From the NCBI GenBank assembly GCA_021802125.1, contig JAKAAX010000014.1, forward strand, positions 1 to 54,296: DNA of 54,296 nt, in the 5' to 3' direction. A program made the translations under genes and the position numbers. Origin of the DNA: Thermoplasmata archaeon. GTDB lineage: Archaea; Thermoplasmatota; Thermoplasmata; Lutacidiplasmatales; UBA184. The notes beneath the pieces are model-generated. The model did not search any database. It was not told the DNA's origin and saw nothing but the letters and a program-made list of their open reading frames with translations. How positions within the stretch are numbered: position 1 is the stretch's first letter; every line of letters starts with the position of its first letter. Positions 33,482 to 42,222 of the stretch are shown piece by piece.

Positions 33482-36400
33482 TCAGGCGCTGTCCGTCGGC
33501 GGCGGGGGTGGTGGGGGGGTGTCAGGTCCCGAGCTCACGGCGGGGCCCACAGGCAGCGCCGGGGGCGTCGCTTCGAGGGGGGAATCGCCTGCAGCGGGCG
33601 CCGTTGAGGGCACGGAGGCCGGGCCCGAGCCGGGGCTTGTTCCGCTCGCGGCGGTTCCCGTTCGGGTGGAGCGGGCTCGCGGCTTGCGGCGGCGACGGCG
33701 CGGCGGGCCCGCGCGGCGACGCCAGCGCAGCTGACCCACGACGAAGAAGGCCACGAGCGCCAGGGCCACGATGGCCCCGATCACGAGCACGTCGAGGTTC
33801 GTGCCGGTGAAGAAACCCTTAGGGCTCGAACTCGCGGGCTCGACGGTCACGGAGAAGCTCCCTTGGACCGGGGCGCGCCCCGGAGCGGAGGCCGTGTAGG
33901 ATACGGTCCACGTGCCCGCGGAAGCCGGGGGGTACCAGAGGAAGGAGCCGCTCCCGTCCGCGGCGCTCGTGGCCGACGTCGAAGCGAGCGTACCCGCTCC
34001 CGCGGGGAGGCTCAGGGTCACCTTCGCTCCCGCCACCGGTGTGGAGTTCGCCCCGGTGGCCAGGAACGAGAGCGCTTCAGACACGGTTCCCATCGCCACG
34101 CTCACGGAGGGGGGGAAGGCGACGGAGAGGGGCGCGACCCGGATAGTGAGCGGCGAAGCGAGCGTGGAGGTGAGGAAACCCCAGCGGACCGCGGACCAGG
34201 TGAGGTTGCCCACCTCTGTCGCCGCGGGCTCGGGGAAGATCAGGGTGACGTTCACGCCCCCGTCCGCCCGGACAGGCCCCGTCGAGACGACGAGGTTGCC
34301 CGACGACGCGCCGGCACCGAGGAGGATGGCCGAGAACTGCACGTTCGTGACCGGGCCGGTCGACGCGTTGGCCCAGACGACCACCGTCTCGTTCGAACCC
34401 GCTGCCACCGAAGTGTTGGACCCCTTGACCGACAGCACGAGGGGAGCGGGAACGATCGCGAAGGGGAGGCTCACCGAGAGCGGCCAGAACCCGGGCGCGG
34501 ATGCGGTCCCCACGAGCGTGTCGTTCTCCGCGACGGGGGTGAGGGTGGGGGTGAAGGTCGCCGTGAAGACGCCGGGGCCCACCGCGACCGGCTGGGAGAG
34601 GTTGCCGCCCCTCGAGGAGGAGAGGAGGAGCGCGCCTCCGGCGACGGGGGCCGGCGTGGCGTAGGTCGTGTTCAGCCAGAACTCGACCTGCGTCGTGGCG
34701 TCGTCCAGCACCGGCGTACCGGAAGGGAAGACCGCGACGAGCGAGAGGTCGCCCGGGGCCAGGGACACCGTGCTGGAGAGGGAGGCGGGCGCGCGGTCCG
34801 GTGCGGAGACCTCGAAGGAGATCACCCACTGGGTCGCGTTGGGAGCGTAGGCCGGGGCGGCCATCGTGACGGACCAGCTCCCCGTTCCGACCGGAAGGAG
34901 GGTGAAGGGGACCCACGGTGCGCTCGTGACCGACAGCCGCGTGGGGCTCACGGTCCCCCCGGTGGAGAGGTTCCCCCAGACCGAGACTCCCACGGGCTGA
35001 TCGGACCCGGCCGAGGTGGGGACCCCCGTCGCGCTGAGGGTGAGGGGAGCGAGGTTCGTCAGGTTCCAGAGAGGAGTACCGGCGGGCGTCGCCGGTCCCG
35101 ACGCGTTCACGAGGAGTGCGCCAGGCGCGATGGACCAGTTCTGCGCGTTCCCCTCGAGCGCCGCTCCGCCGGAGGGGTTCACCGAGGCCCCGTAGGGGGC
35201 GGTCGTGAACCCGGATCCCGCGCTGGCCTCGACCATGAGGGCTTGAGGCAGAGGGATCTCCGAGGGTGCGAGGGCGCCGATCCCCCCTCCCCAGATGGAT
35301 CCCCAGGGCGCGACCGAGGAGTTCGCGTTCGCGACGGGAGTCCCTCCGAACACCGTGCCGTTCGAACCCGGCACGGACATCGTCTGTCCGTTCAACGTGG
35401 CCGCCCAGTACCCGCCGCCGTGAGAGGACCACGCGAGAGAGGCCAGCGTACCCGGACCCGGCGCGGGAACGGCGGGCTCGGCCTGGAACGTCCCTACGGG
35501 GGTCGTGACGGAGAGGAAAGGCACCGTGAGCCCGGGGTCGGCACGCCAGCAGACCCCGGCCTCGAGGAGAGCCCCCTTGGGGAGCGGCTCGCCGAGGACC
35601 GCGCAGAAGCTCCCGTTCGAGCTTGCCCCCCCGCCCGTGCTCGGGGCCGGCAACGTGACGTTGAGGGCACTGCCCATCCCACCCAGCGCGGACGGGTCCG
35701 TGCTCGTCCAGGTCCCGAGTGGGGCGAACCCGGGACCGCCGACCCCCCAGAGATACGTGCCCGGGGCGAGAGCTGGGGCGCTCGCGTTGAGCTCGGCGGT
35801 GTCGGGGGAGAAGGAGGCGTTCTGGTCGAACCCGAGGATCCCCCAGGTGCTCCCCGAGCCACCGGCGATGCCGTCACCGGGGGCCAGGAAGTTCCCGGCG
35901 ACCCACGTTCCCATGAGGGAGCTCAGGTCGATGGTGGGGAACGTCGTGTTGCCGTCGTTGGTGGCCACGAACGTCGGAGAGGTGGCGGGGGCGGCCGACG
36001 GGGCGAACCCCACCGCGCTCCTGGTCCCCAGGTTGACCGTGCCGTTCGCCCCGCCCGCCTGGATGCGAATGCCCTGGGCGGTGAAGCTCCACCACGAGCC
36101 GGTCCCCGAGGAGGCCATCGACAGCACCACGGAGGTGCCAGGGGCGTAGGAGAGGCTCCGGTTCACGACCCATGTCGTGAGGGCCCCCGAAACGTAGACC
36201 TGGTACTCGGCGTAGACGAGCGGGGCTCCCGGGGCCCCGATCACCTGGAGACCGACGGCCGCGACGATGCTCGACGTGACCGGCTCCTCGAGCCAGAGCG
36301 CATCGTCCGCCGGGACGGTCGGGCCGGAGGGGGCCGTCGCCTGCATCTCGAGCAGCGTGTTCCCGGCGGCCCGGACGTCGTCGGTCGAGATCGACACGGT

Positions 36401-36646
36401 CCCCGGCGTCCCGGTCGGAACTCCGGCGGGGGGGCTGGCCCGGGCGAGGGGTGTCGGAGCGTGCGTGGGAGGTTGTTGGCCAACTGGGACAAGGGAGGAG
36501 GGCGTCGCGGAGGGAACGTGGGGGGCCGAAGCACGAGGGGGGCCCCCTGGGAGGCTCGGGAGGAGGAGAAGCACGAGGAGCAGCAGGACGACCGGCGCCC
36601 AGGGCCGGGCAAGGAGGGGATCCCGGAACGACGAGCGGCCGAACAT
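33482..36646 (-). CDS. Surface-anchored Ig-like protein (1054 aa)
   Basis: The protein has a signal peptide (APVVLLLLVLLLLPSLPG) and a lectin-like or beta-rich N-terminal part (about 60-480). Bacterial Ig-like domains occupy about 480-930 (A-S-L-S-S-T-V-S-L-A-P-G-D; A-G-A-K-V-T-L-S-L-P-A-G-A-G). A single membrane helix (about 943-970) precedes an Arg-rich then Pro-rich cytoplasmic tail containing seven prolines in a row. The late Ig domain resembles invasin/Big-1-type folds. It is convergent with the pilus-like operon. A box at 36671-36680 suggests a leaderless transcript from ATG 36646. A role in adhesion or envelope structure is inferred. Confidence 0.8.
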   Translation of the reverse strand: MFGRSSFRDPLLARPWAPVVLLLLVLLLLPSLPGGPPRASAPHVPSATPSSLVPVGQQPPTHAPTPLARASPPAGVPTGTPGTVSISTDDVRAAGNTLLEMQATAPSGPTVPADDALWLEEPVTSSIVAAVGLQVIGAPGAPLVYAEYQVYVSGALTTWVVNRSLSYAPGTSVVLSMASSGTGSWWSFTAQGIRIQAGGANGTVNLGTRSAVGFAPSAAPATSPTFVATNDGNTTFPTIDLSSLMGTWVAGNFLAPGDGIAGGSGSTWGILGFDQNASFSPDTAELNASAPALAPGTYLWGVGGPGFAPLGTWTSTDPSALGGMGSALNVTLPAPSTGGGASSNGSFCAVLGEPLPKGALLEAGVCWRADPGLTVPFLSVTTPVGTFQAEPAVPAPGPGTLASLAWSSHGGGYWAATLNGQTMSVPGSNGTVFGGTPVANANSSVAPWGSIWGGGIGALAPSEIPLPQALMVEASAGSGFTTAPYGASVNPSGGAALEGNAQNWSIAPGALLVNASGPATPAGTPLWNLTNLAPLTLSATGVPTSAGSDQPVGVSVWGNLSTGGTVSPTRLSVTSAPWVPFTLLPVGTGSWSVTMAAPAYAPNATQWVISFEVSAPDRAPASLSSTVSLAPGDLSLVAVFPSGTPVLDDATTQVEFWLNTTYATPAPVAGGALLLSSSRGGNLSQPVAVGPGVFTATFTPTLTPVAENDTLVGTASAPGFWPLSVSLPFAIVPAPLVLSVKGSNTSVAAGSNETVVVWANASTGPVTNVQFSAILLGAGASSGNLVVSTGPVRADGGVNVTLIFPEPAATEVGNLTWSAVRWGFLTSTLASPLTIRVAPLSVAFPPSVSVAMGTVSEALSFLATGANSTPVAGAKVTLSLPAGAGTLASTSATSAADGSGSFLWYPPASAGTWTVSYTASAPGRAPVQGSFSVTVEPASSSPKGFFTGTNLDVLVIGAIVALALVAFFVVGQLRWRRRAGPPRRRRRKPRARSTRTGTAASGTSPGSGPASVPSTAPAAGDSPLEATPPALPVGPAVSSGPDTPPPPPPPTDSA

Positions 36647-36670
36647 TCCCGCTCTCGATAGGCCCGCTCC

Positions 36671-36680
36671 CTGAAATAGC
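36671..36680 (-). promoter_or_regulatory. Probable TATA box (read GCTATTTCAG)
   Basis: This AT-rich box is centred about 30 nt upstream of ATG 36646 on the minus strand, in GC-rich surroundings, and fits a near-leaderless transcript. Confidence 0.5.
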
Positions 36681-36775
36681 CTCAGACAGGGCGAGGGGGG
36701 CGCGTGCCCTTCCCTCCCGTCCCGCGAGAGGTTGGGGGGACCCGGCTCCCGGGTCCCGGAGGAGTCGCCCTCGTC

Positions 36776-37078
36776 CTATCCGGGCGCGTCGCATCCGCCT
36801 TGATCGACCACGAGCTCGCAGGAGGCTGCGGGGAGGACCTCCACGGTGCCGGCCTGGCCGAAGGGCTGGAGGAAGCGCTTCAGCGTCTCCTCGTTCGGAG
36901 CCTCGAGGATCAGGTACAGGCGGTGCTTCCCGGTGGCCACCGCCTCCCCGTGGATCTTGATCCCCGACTTCGCCGCGTTCTCGGCGGAGAGGTGCTGGAG
37001 GAGCTGGACCCCCATGCGGGGGTCCTTCGCGGGGCAGCGATCGGCGGCGTGCTGGTGCTGGGCGATGAACAGGGCCAT
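36776..37078 (-). CDS. Small conserved-looking His/Cys protein (100 aa)
   Basis: This compact protein has ferredoxin-like alpha/beta content. It starts M-A-L-F-I-A-Q-H-Q-H and carries notable His/Cys residues: His8, His10, Cys15, a G-K-H-R-L-Y-L-I-L-E-A strand, C-E-L-V-V and a C-terminal Cys. It looks like a DUF3303-type small dimeric alpha/beta-barrel protein, but I cannot verify the family. The His/Cys pattern suggests metal or redox chemistry. ATG 37078 lies about 26 nt behind an AT-rich box. It is divergent from the RnfD-like gene. Confidence 0.7.
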   Translation of the reverse strand: MALFIAQHQHAADRCPAKDPRMGVQLLQHLSAENAAKSGIKIHGEAVATGKHRLYLILEAPNEETLKRFLQPFGQAGTVEVLPAASCELVVDQGGCDAPG

Positions 37079-37098
37079 GGTGTTCGGACATGGATGGT

Positions 37099-37108
37099 TA
37101 CATATGAA
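37099..37108 (-). promoter_or_regulatory. Probable TATA region of the small His/Cys gene
   Basis: The sequence TACATATGAA (plus strand) is centred about 26 nt upstream of ATG 37078 on the minus strand, as expected for a leaderless archaeal gene. Confidence 0.5.
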
Positions 37109-37134
37109 ACTGTCCGTTCAGGGACTGAAGGGGA

Positions 37135-37140
37135 GATATA
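37135..37140 (+). promoter_or_regulatory. Possible TATA box (GATATA) of the RnfD-like gene
   Basis: This short AT box would place transcription start near 37163-37167, just before an AGGAG Shine-Dalgarno-like motif at 37169-37173. It helps locate the beginning of the RnfD-like gene, which lacks a normal start codon there. Confidence 0.4.
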
Positions 37141-37179
37141 CCCCCCGCCCGGTCAATGCTGCACCTCTAGGAGACCACA

Positions 37180-38505
37180 ACGACCGCGCTCCCCCACCTG
37201 AGGACCATCTTCCGTGCGAAGGTCCTCCCGCGATTCCCGCCGGTCCGCCTGCTCATCTTCTTCCTTGCCGGCCTGGGCGCTCTCAGCTCCTACACGCTGG
37301 GGGGCCTCGGGGTCGGCTCGCTCCTGCTCCTCCCGATCGTCTCCGCGATCGTCGACCTCCTCTTCCAGAAGGTCCGCTTCGACTCCTTGCGCGTGCCCGA
37401 GTCCGCGATCGCCACCGGGCTGTTCCTCGCCCTGCTCCTCCCCCCCACCGTGGCCCTGCTGGAGGCCAGTGCGGTCGCCATCGCGGCCGTCGGGATCCGG
37501 CACGCGCTACGGCTGAAGGGACGCCCCTGGCTCAACCCGGCCGCCGCCGGGCTCCTGCTGGGCGCCCTGCTCTTCGGGATGGCCCCCGCCTGGTGGGCGG
37601 CCGTGAGCCCGGGAGCCGAGGTCGTCGTGGTCGTGCTCGGCGCCGTGCTCGCCCTTCGGCAAGCGGGTCGCTGGAGGCTCCCCGTGGTCTTCTTCCTCAC
37701 CTACGCGGGCTTCGCCGCCTTCGAGCACTTCCTGCTCGGGGGCGTCCTCAACCCCCGCGTCCTGGCGTTGGACGTGGTCGACCCGGCGGTGCTCTTCTTC
37801 GGTCTCTTCATGGTGACGGAGCCGCGGACCGCTCCCTCCGACCCTTTCTTCCAACCGATGTACGCGACGGTCATCGCGATCGGGGCGGCCTTCCTTCCGA
37901 TCTTCCTCCCGACGCTCGGGATCCTCCTCGCGCTCTTCTTCGGGAACCTCCTCGCCTTCGTCCACCGCCGGACGACCACCGTGGAGTCCCCCGCCGCCGC
38001 AGCCGCATCGAACGCGAAGCTCTCCCGTGCCGAGCGCCGGAAGGCCCGCGACAAGGTCCGGGAACGGGCCCGTTCCCGCGCGGTCATGCGATGGCCGGTC
38101 TCCTACCGGGCCGGTTCCCTCGTCATGATCGCCATCATGATCGGCGTGGTCGCTCTGGTCCCCACGGGCCAGCACGCGGCGACCCCCTCCACCCTCCTCG
38201 CGACGCCCCCCTCCACCGGCGGCGGGGTGGTCGGAGGGAGCGGAGGCGGGGGTGGGGGCGGCGGTGGCGGGACCACGTACTCCAACTGCCAGGTGGACAA
38301 CCCGAGCATCCCCAGTTCGACGCTCTCGAGCCTGCACAAGGTGCTAGGACCGTCCGTCATCCTCTCCTACGATGCCAACAACGGCGTGGTCGTCTTCTAC
38401 GACCCGGTGAACCAGGTCACGGTGACCGAGACGGACCTCTACGAGGACTACGGGTTCGCGGAGTTCAACGGGGACGATTACGCGGTCTCCGGTTGCTCGC
38501 CGTAG
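37180..38505 (+). CDS. RnfD/NqrB-like membrane protein without a canonical start
   Basis: This polytopic protein resembles the RnfD/NqrB family of ion-pumping electron-transfer complexes, with R-P-W-L-N-P-A-A-A-G and T-E-P-R-T-A-P-S matching the family's N-P-x-A and D-P-x-T motifs. The S/T-G-A-T flavin-attachment motif is absent. A basic loop, a last helix, a poly-Gly linker and a small Cys-containing external domain end it. The first in-frame standard start is TTG 37387, but 37171-37386 is open and encodes P-P-V-R-L-L-I-F-F and two helices that align with P-P-V-R-L-V-W-I-F in the paralogue at 40874-42214. Candidate starts are ACG 37180 (after AGGAG at 37169-37173) or CTG 37198. An in-frame ATG at 37156 is cut off by TAG at 37168. 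The chosen start is uncertain. Confidence 0.7.
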   Translation, partial: TTALPHLRTIFRAKVLPRFPPVRLLIFFLAGLGALSSYTLGGLGVGSLLLLPIVSAIVDLLFQKVRFDSLRVPESAIATGLFLALLLPPTVALLEASAVAIAAVGIRHALRLKGRPWLNPAAAGLLLGALLFGMAPAWWAAVSPGAEVVVVVLGAVLALRQAGRWRLPVVFFLTYAGFAAFEHFLLGGVLNPRVLALDVVDPAVLFFGLFMVTEPRTAPSDPFFQPMYATVIAIGAAFLPIFLPTLGILLALFFGNLLAFVHRRTTTVESPAAAAASNAKLSRAERRKARDKVRERARSRAVMRWPVSYRAGSLVMIAIMIGVVALVPTGQHAATPSTLLATPPSTGGGVVGGSGGGGGGGGGGTTYSNCQVDNPSIPSSTLSSLHKVLGPSVILSYDANNGVVVFYDPVNQVTVTETDLYEDYGFAEFNGDDYAVSGCSP

Positions 38506-38640
38506 TCTAGGGACGGCTCGGGGCGCGTCCCCGACCGCAGGGTCCCAAACGAGCCACGGGCGGTGGCGCAGGGTCGATAGGTTCCAACGGCCGCCAGAGC
38601 CCAGGGCCAGGGGCACCCCTGTAGGGCCGGTGGAGCGCCC

Positions 38641-39249
38641 TCAGGGACGACCGGGGCCTCGTAGCTCCAAGGGCACCGGGGCGTGTCCCCGCCAGAGGCC
38701 CGTCGCCGCCAGCTCGAGGTGGGCTTCGAAGGACTCTGCGACGGCGCGCAGGAGCTCCGGGGAGAGGCCCACCAGCACCCACGAGCGGCCCCGGTAGGTG
38801 CGCAGCGTCAGGTCGTGGCGAGAGAGGTGCAGCGGCCCGCTCGTGGAGATCCTCCGCACCTCCTTCCACCGCACCTGGGTGGGCGCCGAGTACGAGAAGA
38901 GACGACGGGCGAGCGACGTCCGATGGCGCGGGTAGCCGATGACGATCCCTTCGCGGTGGAACCCGATCCGCTCGGGAGAGTTCGCGTAGAGCAGCCAGCT
39001 CGCGTAGGCCGCGACGAGGGCGATGACCCAGGCGACGGACAGTGTGGCGTAGAACGGGAGCGAGAGCTCGACGTCCGGGACCCCCGAGATGTCGAAGTCG
39101 AAGGGGAGGGCGTCGAACGATAGCGCCGCGAAGAAGAGCCCCGCGGTCAGAAGGAAGAGGTACCGCACCCGGGAGAGCAGGAACGGCCTCCGGGCGTTGG
39201 TCCTCCACGCGACCGAGCTGTCGGGGGAGGGTCCTTGCTCCTCGGCCAT
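38641..39249 (-). CDS. Two-helix membrane protein with PH-like domain
   Basis: This 202-residue protein has a hydrophilic N-terminus, a helical hairpin (about residues 33-52 and 70-90) and a beta-rich C-terminal domain. The latter has W-K-E-V-R-R-I-S-T-S-G-P-L-H-L and L-T-L-R-T-Y-R-G-R-S-W-V-L-V-G-L, resembling bacterial PH-like (bPH2) domains. ATG 39249 lies 25 nt after the TPR gene, so it is probably the last gene of the same operon. The function is unknown. Confidence 0.7.
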   Translation of the reverse strand: MAEEQGPSPDSSVAWRTNARRPFLLSRVRYLFLLTAGLFFAALSFDALPFDFDISGVPDVELSLPFYATLSVAWVIALVAAYASWLLYANSPERIGFHREGIVIGYPRHRTSLARRLFSYSAPTQVRWKEVRRISTSGPLHLSRHDLTLRTYRGRSWVLVGLSPELLRAVAESFEAHLELAATGLWRGHAPVPLELRGPGRP

Positions 39250-39274
39250 GGCGTGGTCCCCCTTCCCTCGGTCG

Positions 39275-40870
39275 TTACCAGGATGGCCCGGGGAGCCGCT
39301 CGCGGTTCTCCTTCGCGCTCTTGACCAGCGACTGGAGCGCGGGGTCGGAGGATTGGGCGTAGCGCTCCAGGACACGGTCGAAGGCGAAAGCCGCCTCCTC
39401 GTCCTGTCCTAGCCGCATGAGGGCGAGCCCCTCGTTGAGGAGGGCCCGTCCGACCGGTTGCCGGAGCCCCGGCTCGTCAAGGTTCTCGAAGCGCCGGATC
39501 ACCTCCACGTAGGAGGCGAGCTCGTCGCGGTAACGGCGGCGCTGGCCGAGCGCGACCCCCTTGTTGAGCAGCGCGCTCGCGAGCCAGGGACGGGTGGTCT
39601 CGTCCTCGCTGCCTTCCAGGATCTCCACGACCTCGTCGTACTGCAGGAGCTCCTCGTCGCCGCGACCGAGCTCTCCCAGGAGCAGGCCGCGGTTGATGCG
39701 GGCCTTCAGCACCTGCTCGAAGACCTCCGGGTCGGCCGACGAGCCGAACCGCTGGATGATCGCGTCGTACTCCGAGAGCGCCTTCCCGCGCTCCCAGACG
39801 CCGTGGAACGCGATGGCCCGGTCCATCATCGCCTTCGCCACGACCTGCTGGATCTGGGGGTCCTCGTTCTCCCCGTAGCGGTCCACGGTCGCTCCGAAGG
39901 CCGCGAGCGCCTCCGGGGTGCGGCCGAGGTGGGAGAGGGACAGGCCCCGGTCGAGCATGGCCCTCGCGCGCCACTCGGCGAGCTCGGTCCCCTCGTCCCG
40001 CTCCAGCGTCGCGAGCCCGCGGTCGATCTCGGCGAGCGCGTCGGCCGGTCGTCGCAGCTCGTTGAGCAGTTCCGCGGCCAGGACCCTGGCGCGCACGGAA
40101 CCCTCCTCGCCCACGGTCCCTCCCATCTGGCCTCCCTGCTCGGCGGCTTCCGCGTACGCGCGGAGCGCTTCGTTCGGATGGCCGAGGAGGCGGAGCGAGG
40201 AGGCGAGATTGATCCGGGCCCGCAGCGTCGTCTCCTGGAACGGCGGCTCCCTCCGGGAGCGGAAGCGGTCCAGCAGCCCCTGGTAGGCGGAGACCTCGTC
40301 GCCCAGCTGTCCCACCCGGCCGAGGAGCGTCCCTCGCGCGAGCAGGCCCTGGGCCGCGCGCAGGTCCGTCCACTCGTCCTGGGCGGCAGGGGCCTTCCCT
40401 CCGTCCGCTCCCCAGGCCTCCTTCAGCAGGTAGGCGAGCCCCTGGGCGAGCCCCTCGGTGTCGCGGAACTGCAGCACGGGGGCGTGGAGCAGCGAGGTCA
40501 GCTCCTCCTCCTCACGGCCGGTCTGGGGACCCAGCAGGAGCACCGCACGGCCTCCCGCGCCCAGCGCCGTGCCGAGGACCAGGAGGAGCAGCGGGTCCCG
40601 TCCCCTGCCCGGCGGGACCTCGCCGGCGACCACGGGCGCCGCCTCAAGGGTGGAGAGGAACGCGCGGAGCCCGGCCGGGGTCGAGGCCTCCCCCGGGTCG
40701 ACGAAGGTGGAGGTCGCGCCCGCCTTCTCGATGAGCGGACGCAGCGCGTTGCCGACAGCGGGGGTCCGCAGCATCGAGCTTCTCTCCCCGATCAGGACCA
40801 CCGAGCGTCCGGGCTCCGCGCTCTTCGTCCCCGGGATCGATGACGGGGCGGCCGGGGGCGACGCGGTCAA
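39275..40870 (-). CDS. TPR-repeat protein with an N-terminal alpha/beta domain (531 aa)
   Basis: Residues about 20-165 form a Rossmann-like alpha/beta domain (S-V-V-L-I-G-E-R-S; G-G-R-A-V-L-L-L-G-P; A-P-V-L-Q-F-R-D-T-E-G-L-A). It is reminiscent of small nucleotide-binding or TIR-like folds, but no catalytic residue can be assigned. From about 175 to the end are about nine TPR-type helical hairpins (A-L-A-E-I-D-R-G-L; A-L-A-A-F-G-A-T-V-D-R-Y-G; A-A-F-A-F-D-R-V-L-E-R-Y), a scaffold for protein binding. The start is TTG 40870, three nt beyond the stop of the upstream RnfD-like gene, implying coupled translation. GTG about 70 nt downstream is an alternative. Confidence 0.75.
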   Translation of the reverse strand: MTASPPAAPSSIPGTKSAEPGRSVVLIGERSSMLRTPAVGNALRPLIEKAGATSTFVDPGEASTPAGLRAFLSTLEAAPVVAGEVPPGRGRDPLLLLVLGTALGAGGRAVLLLGPQTGREEEELTSLLHAPVLQFRDTEGLAQGLAYLLKEAWGADGGKAPAAQDEWTDLRAAQGLLARGTLLGRVGQLGDEVSAYQGLLDRFRSRREPPFQETTLRARINLASSLRLLGHPNEALRAYAEAAEQGGQMGGTVGEEGSVRARVLAAELLNELRRPADALAEIDRGLATLERDEGTELAEWRARAMLDRGLSLSHLGRTPEALAAFGATVDRYGENEDPQIQQVVAKAMMDRAIAFHGVWERGKALSEYDAIIQRFGSSADPEVFEQVLKARINRGLLLGELGRGDEELLQYDEVVEILEGSEDETTRPWLASALLNKGVALGQRRRYRDELASYVEVIRRFENLDEPGLRQPVGRALLNEGLALMRLGQDEEAAFAFDRVLERYAQSSDPALQSLVKSAKENRERLPGPSW

Positions 40871-40873
40871 GCC

Positions 40874-42214
40874 TCAGTACCCCCCTGGGAACGGGGGCGG
40901 GTTCGGGCCCGGGGCCCCGACGATCTCGAACCCGCCGTAGAACATGGGCGCGGCGAAGGCTCCGGAACGCGAGGGGGCCGAGGACGCGAGGGACATCGGA
41001 GCGTCCGCCTTCACGGGCTTCTTCACCCTCACGCGGCGGGAGACGATCGCATAGATGTTGCCCGCGAAGAGGGCGACGAACGGGTCGATCGCGGACCAGG
41101 CGGAGTAGGCGACGATGCTCGTGTCCTGCAGCGTCCAGAACGTGCCGAGCAGGACGTAGAGGACCCCCACGAGGATCGAGAAGCGCCACATGTGCTTCGG
41201 CGCCGAGGGGGCGGTCCGGGGCTCCGGGACCATCCAGAGCCCGTAGAAGATCGTGAGGGGCGGAAGGATCGTCAGGGAGAGGGAGCTCTGGTCCACCGTG
41301 CCGCCCTGGATGAGGGTGATCGCGATCTGGAGCGGCACGGCCGTCGCGAAGAAGAAGGCCGGGAAGCGCCAGGTGTTCCTCTGCCGGACGATGAGCGCGA
41401 TCCCGAAGATGATCGCGAGCGCGAGCTCGTTGACCTTCGAGGTGGCGACGCCCACCGCGGGCCATCCCCCGACCGCCCAGGCGACCGGGAGCGCGAAAAA
41501 GACCCATCCCAGGGCGAGCCCGAGCGCGGTCGGGTTGAACCAGGGGCGGCCGTTCTGACGCAGGAGGTGGCGCATGACGATCGTGACGGCGGTCGTGGAC
41601 AGCAGGATGATGCCAAAGTCGTTCGGAGAGGACCCGATGGTCGCGTTCCCCGGAGCGATCAGGATGACCAGGAAGTTGGCGATGGCGAGGGCCGCGTCCG
41701 GGAATCGGAGCTTCCTCCCGAAGCGCCCCAACTGGATGATGAGGTCCAGTCCTACCGAGAGCGCGAGGACCGCGGCCCACGCTCCTTCCCCCGCAGGAGA
41801 GGACTGGTACCCTCCGACGAGGATCATGATCCCCAGGAAGATCCAGACGAGACGGACCGGGGGGATCCACCGGAGGGCCTTCTTGAGGAGCGTCTTCCCG
41901 CGGGTCTGCGTGGACTTGGGCTTGGCCGGTGCCGCCGCAGCGGCGGGCTTGGAGGCCGCGGCCGCGCCCTCCCCGCCGGACCGGCTCTTAGGGACCCACT
42001 CGACCCGGCAACGGAAGCAGGCGCCGCCCGAGAGCGCTCCGCCGCACCACGGACACGTCTGGAGCGGAGCGGGGGAAGGGGGCGCGGCCGGTGGCGCAGC
42101 CCCGACGGGCTCCCAGGCCACTTGACAGGAGGGGCAGATCCTTCCCGGCAGCAGCCCGGAGCCGCACTGGGGGCACTGCGTCAGCCCGTAGTTGCTCTGG
42201 CCTCCGCCCGACAT
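40874..42214 (-). CDS. RnfD/NqrB-like membrane protein with two N-terminal zinc ribbons
   Basis: This 446-residue protein begins with two zinc ribbons (C-P-Q-C...C-P-S-C and C-P-W-C...C-F-R-C) and an Ala/Pro/Lys linker. About nine helices follow, with N-G-R-P-W-F-N-P-T-A-L-G and P-E-P-R-T-A-P-S-A-P matching RnfD/NqrB motifs. As in the paralogue at 37180-38505, the flavin-attachment S/T-G-A-T motif is missing, so covalent FMN is unlikely. The C-terminus is a Pro-rich cytoplasmic tail. ATG 42214 is preferred to GTG 42226, which abuts the upstream stop. It lies between the CuA-PKD gene and the TPR gene in one apparent operon, suggesting membrane electron transfer with an external copper protein. 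Zinc ribbons fused to this family are unusual as far as I know. Confidence 0.8.
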   Translation of the reverse strand: MSGGGQSNYGLTQCPQCGSGLLPGRICPSCQVAWEPVGAAPPAAPPSPAPLQTCPWCGGALSGGACFRCRVEWVPKSRSGGEGAAAASKPAAAAAPAKPKSTQTRGKTLLKKALRWIPPVRLVWIFLGIMILVGGYQSSPAGEGAWAAVLALSVGLDLIIQLGRFGRKLRFPDAALAIANFLVILIAPGNATIGSSPNDFGIILLSTTAVTIVMRHLLRQNGRPWFNPTALGLALGWVFFALPVAWAVGGWPAVGVATSKVNELALAIIFGIALIVRQRNTWRFPAFFFATAVPLQIAITLIQGGTVDQSSLSLTILPPLTIFYGLWMVPEPRTAPSAPKHMWRFSILVGVLYVLLGTFWTLQDTSIVAYSAWSAIDPFVALFAGNIYAIVSRRVRVKKPVKADAPMSLASSAPSRSGAFAAPMFYGGFEIVGAPGPNPPPFPGGY

Positions 42215-42222
42215 GCTCGCGC

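Noticed and set aside
33863..36661. 932-codon plus-strand open frame
   Set aside because: It lies opposite the surface Ig-like gene and reads as Arg/Gly/Glu low-complexity sequence. The same applies to 14277-15965 (minus), 19072-21519 (plus) and 52497-54089 (plus).
37168..37170. TAG read-through (for example as pyrrolysine) in the RnfD-like gene
   Set aside because: TAG serves as the ordinary stop of several genes here (6236, 12891, 17094, 38503 and others), and no other in-frame TAG with a protein continuing after it was seen. Recoding is less likely than a mis-start or sequence error.
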